Below are positions 62,994 through 64,000 of a stretch of 64,000 nt of DNA, in pieces. The position numbers and the translations under genes are program-made. The stretch lies in NCBI GenBank assembly GCA_029881255.1, contig JAOUMY010000001.1, forward strand, positions 1,083,931 to 1,147,930. The letters are read 5' to 3'. The DNA is from Gammaproteobacteria bacterium (GTDB lineage Bacteria > Pseudomonadota > Gammaproteobacteria > S012-40). The notes under the pieces were generated by a model. That model did no database searches. It was not told where the DNA came from and saw only the letters and a program-made list of their open reading frames with translations. The stretch's first letter is position 1, and every line of letters starts with the position of its first letter.

Positions 62994-63711
62994 CATCGAT
63001 CTCGAATTTTTCGCTTCGGTCATTTTGACCTTTCACCTTGTGTAATGGATCAACGGTTAACACCTCTTGATCTTGCTTTTTGACCATGTCAAAACTTTGA
63101 AATGCTGCCCGAACTTTAAATATCTTTACTACATCTGTATTTGCAAACACCTGCTTCCTTATTTTAGTAAGTTTTCGTTGGCAGCGAGCTCCTAATATAA
63201 TTTCTCGCAATTCAAAGTCTGGAGAAATTTCCTCATAATACAGTCCCGTCTCAGGATCTACATACTCTAAATTTTTAACGTATCTCCATTCACGTTCATA
63301 GGACCAATCACTAAACTTCGTGGTTACAATCTTCTTAAAAACTTCATCATCAAAAGCCATATTATTTGGGCTGCTACTTAACAAAGAGTCGAGGCGATCT
63401 TTGTGATAATCAACTTTCCATACACGATTCTCAGGAACATCCAAACCAAGGCATACGCCTGTATGATTTCTAGCGTAATGACCCCACATCAATGGGCTTT
63501 TCCAGTTATCGGTAAAACTAATAAATCCATATAAAGAAGCCCAATGCTTATAAAGCCTATCGAAGTGGCGACGCGCTTTCTTTCCTTCCTGTCGAATTCC
63601 TAAGAGCTCAAAGGGATCGTTTACTGTATCGAAGGTTGACAGTCGAATACGCTGCTCAGGAAGAATATATTGCTCTAACGTTTCTAGCGTAGTCATGTAG
63701 TAAAGTCGCAC
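62989..63711 (-). CDS. DUF2971-domain protein, cassette
   Basis: A 240-residue protein with the DUF2971 pattern: MRLYYMTTLETLEQYILPEQ, RLSTFDTVNDPFE, YGFISFTDNWKSPLMWGHYA, HTGVCLGLDV and FSDWSYEREWR. Such proteins occur in defence islands and cassettes; the activity is not known. Its stop lies in the attC at 62924-62993 and its border core is near 63736-63743. Confidence 0.85.
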   Translation of the reverse strand: MRLYYMTTLETLEQYILPEQRIRLSTFDTVNDPFELLGIRQEGKKARRHFDRLYKHWASLYGFISFTDNWKSPLMWGHYARNHTGVCLGLDVPENRVWKVDYHKDRLDSLLSSSPNNMAFDDEVFKKIVTTKFSDWSYEREWRYVKNLEYVDPETGLYYEEISPDFELREIILGARCQRKLTKIRKQVFANTDVVKIFKVRAAFQSFDMVKKQDQEVLTVDPLHKVKGQNDRSEKFEIDG

Positions 63712-63732
63712 GATACCTCTCTTCAGATCCTA

Positions 63733-63747
63733 GATGGATAACGAGAC
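63733..63747 (-). other. Cassette border core next to the IS end
   Basis: Minus strand CTCGTTATCC is the core at the upstream border of the DUF2971 cassette. The insertion-sequence end starts within a few bases of it, so the upstream cassette is separated from this one by the IS. Confidence 0.5.
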
Positions 63748-64000
63748 TGTAGAAAAACCCGCAACTGACACCGACAATCTCGCCCGTCAGTCTGAACAAT
63801 ATCCAGTGAATTTTTCATGCCCCAAACATTATTCATTTGCATCAATTTGATTGAACCTGTCGTTTTACGCTGTTAATCCACCATAATTGGCCAACTTCTC
63901 TATGTTATGCACCATACAGCAAAGCTGCCATTGGCTTTGCACCTTCTTTTTACCTCGCAAACTAAAACGGTTCAACCGCTTATTCGTGCCTATGTTTGCA
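63748..64000 (-). mobile_element. Insertion sequence, 3' end (cut by window edge)
   Basis: The last 250 bp carry the end of a DDE transposase gene and an IS end beginning TGTAGAAAAACCCGCA. The minus strand should be read from beyond the window. The family is possibly IS1182-like, judged from the C-terminal pattern of the protein. Confidence 0.7.
63865..64000 (-). CDS. Transposase, C-terminal 44 residues (partial)
   Basis: The readable part is NIGTNKRLNRFSLRGKKKVQ, then SQWQLCCMVHNIEKLANYGG and LTA before the stop. The RFSLRG..KV..QW.L...VHNIEKL pattern is typical of IS1182/IS5-type transposase ends. The rest lies outside the window. Confidence 0.78.
   Translation of the reverse strand, partial: ANIGTNKRLNRFSLRGKKKVQSQWQLCCMVHNIEKLANYGGLTA

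Noticed and set aside
1..64000. CRISPR array, tRNA or rRNA genes
   Set aside because: No regularly spaced direct repeats and no tRNA or rRNA sequence was recognised in this window.

Overview
The window looks like a chromosomal segment of a gammaproteobacterium. The evidence is gene content: cmoM (a gammaproteobacterial wobble-uridine modification gene), uvrD, imuA-imuB behind an E. coli-type LexA box, FlgP/FlgT-type flagellar outer-ring proteins, many outer-membrane beta-barrels and lipoproteins, PilZ and HD-GYP proteins, a TssH/ClpV ATPase and a chromosomal integron cassette array. No rRNA or tRNA gene was seen, so the lineage cannot be narrowed further from this sequence.

Layout. 0-4 kb: 5' part of a Tat-exported multicopper oxidase, a TPR lipoprotein, a beta-barrel protein and a cold-shock gene. 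4-11 kb: a compact, translationally coupled exopolysaccharide operon (outer-membrane barrel, Wza-type export protein, Wzc-type tyrosine kinase, small membrane protein, Wzy/ligase, secreted helical protein) without any glycosyltransferase, followed by an MMPL/RND exporter. 13.7-17 kb: EamA transporter, EF-hand protein, retropepsin-like protease and a DUF4382 lipoprotein. 17.2-22 kb: four genes in a row for surface proteins (barrel, lipoprotein, LPP20 lipoprotein, PEGA protein). 22-24.2 kb: glutamine amidotransferase, cmoM, msrA. 24.2-31.6 kb: HD-GYP protein with an altered HD pair, PAP2 phosphatase, PilZ protein, flgP-flgT, BASS transporter and a degenerate PAP2 protein. 31.6-45.3 kb: uvrD, a DUF2236-like protein, an isolated clpV/tssH, a monohaem cytochrome, a barrel, a methyltransferase, an FG-GAP lipoprotein and a chemoreceptor paired with a periplasmic sensor-like protein. 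45.6-47.8 kb: SOS mutasome genes imuA-imuB behind a LexA box. 48.0-51.6 kb: a four-gene NAD operon, nrtR - nadA-like - SPFH protein - NAD-kinase-like, behind two tandem inverted-repeat operators. 51.6-56.7 kb: debris (VOC fragment, ankyrin pseudogene, truncated methyltransferase) around an ABM protein, a VOC protein, a probable peptidoglycan-amidase toxin with its periplasmic immunity protein, and chrA. 58.4-63.75 kb: an integron cassette array, all genes on the minus strand and separated by attC-like palindromes. It is cut at its upstream side by an insertion sequence that runs off the window end.

How the genes work together. Three themes stand out. The first is envelope and surface biogenesis: EPS export, flagellar rings and many barrels, with c-di-GMP proteins nearby. 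The second is stress and NAD homeostasis: SOS mutagenesis next to an NrtR-controlled operon in which quinolinate synthase and an NAD-kinase-like enzyme are joined to an SPFH scaffold. The third is competition and gene capture: an effector-immunity pair, an unlinked TssH ATPase and the integron. The best candidate for a little-described system is the NAD/SPFH operon at 48.0-51.6 kb; the effector-immunity pair and the cassette array come next.
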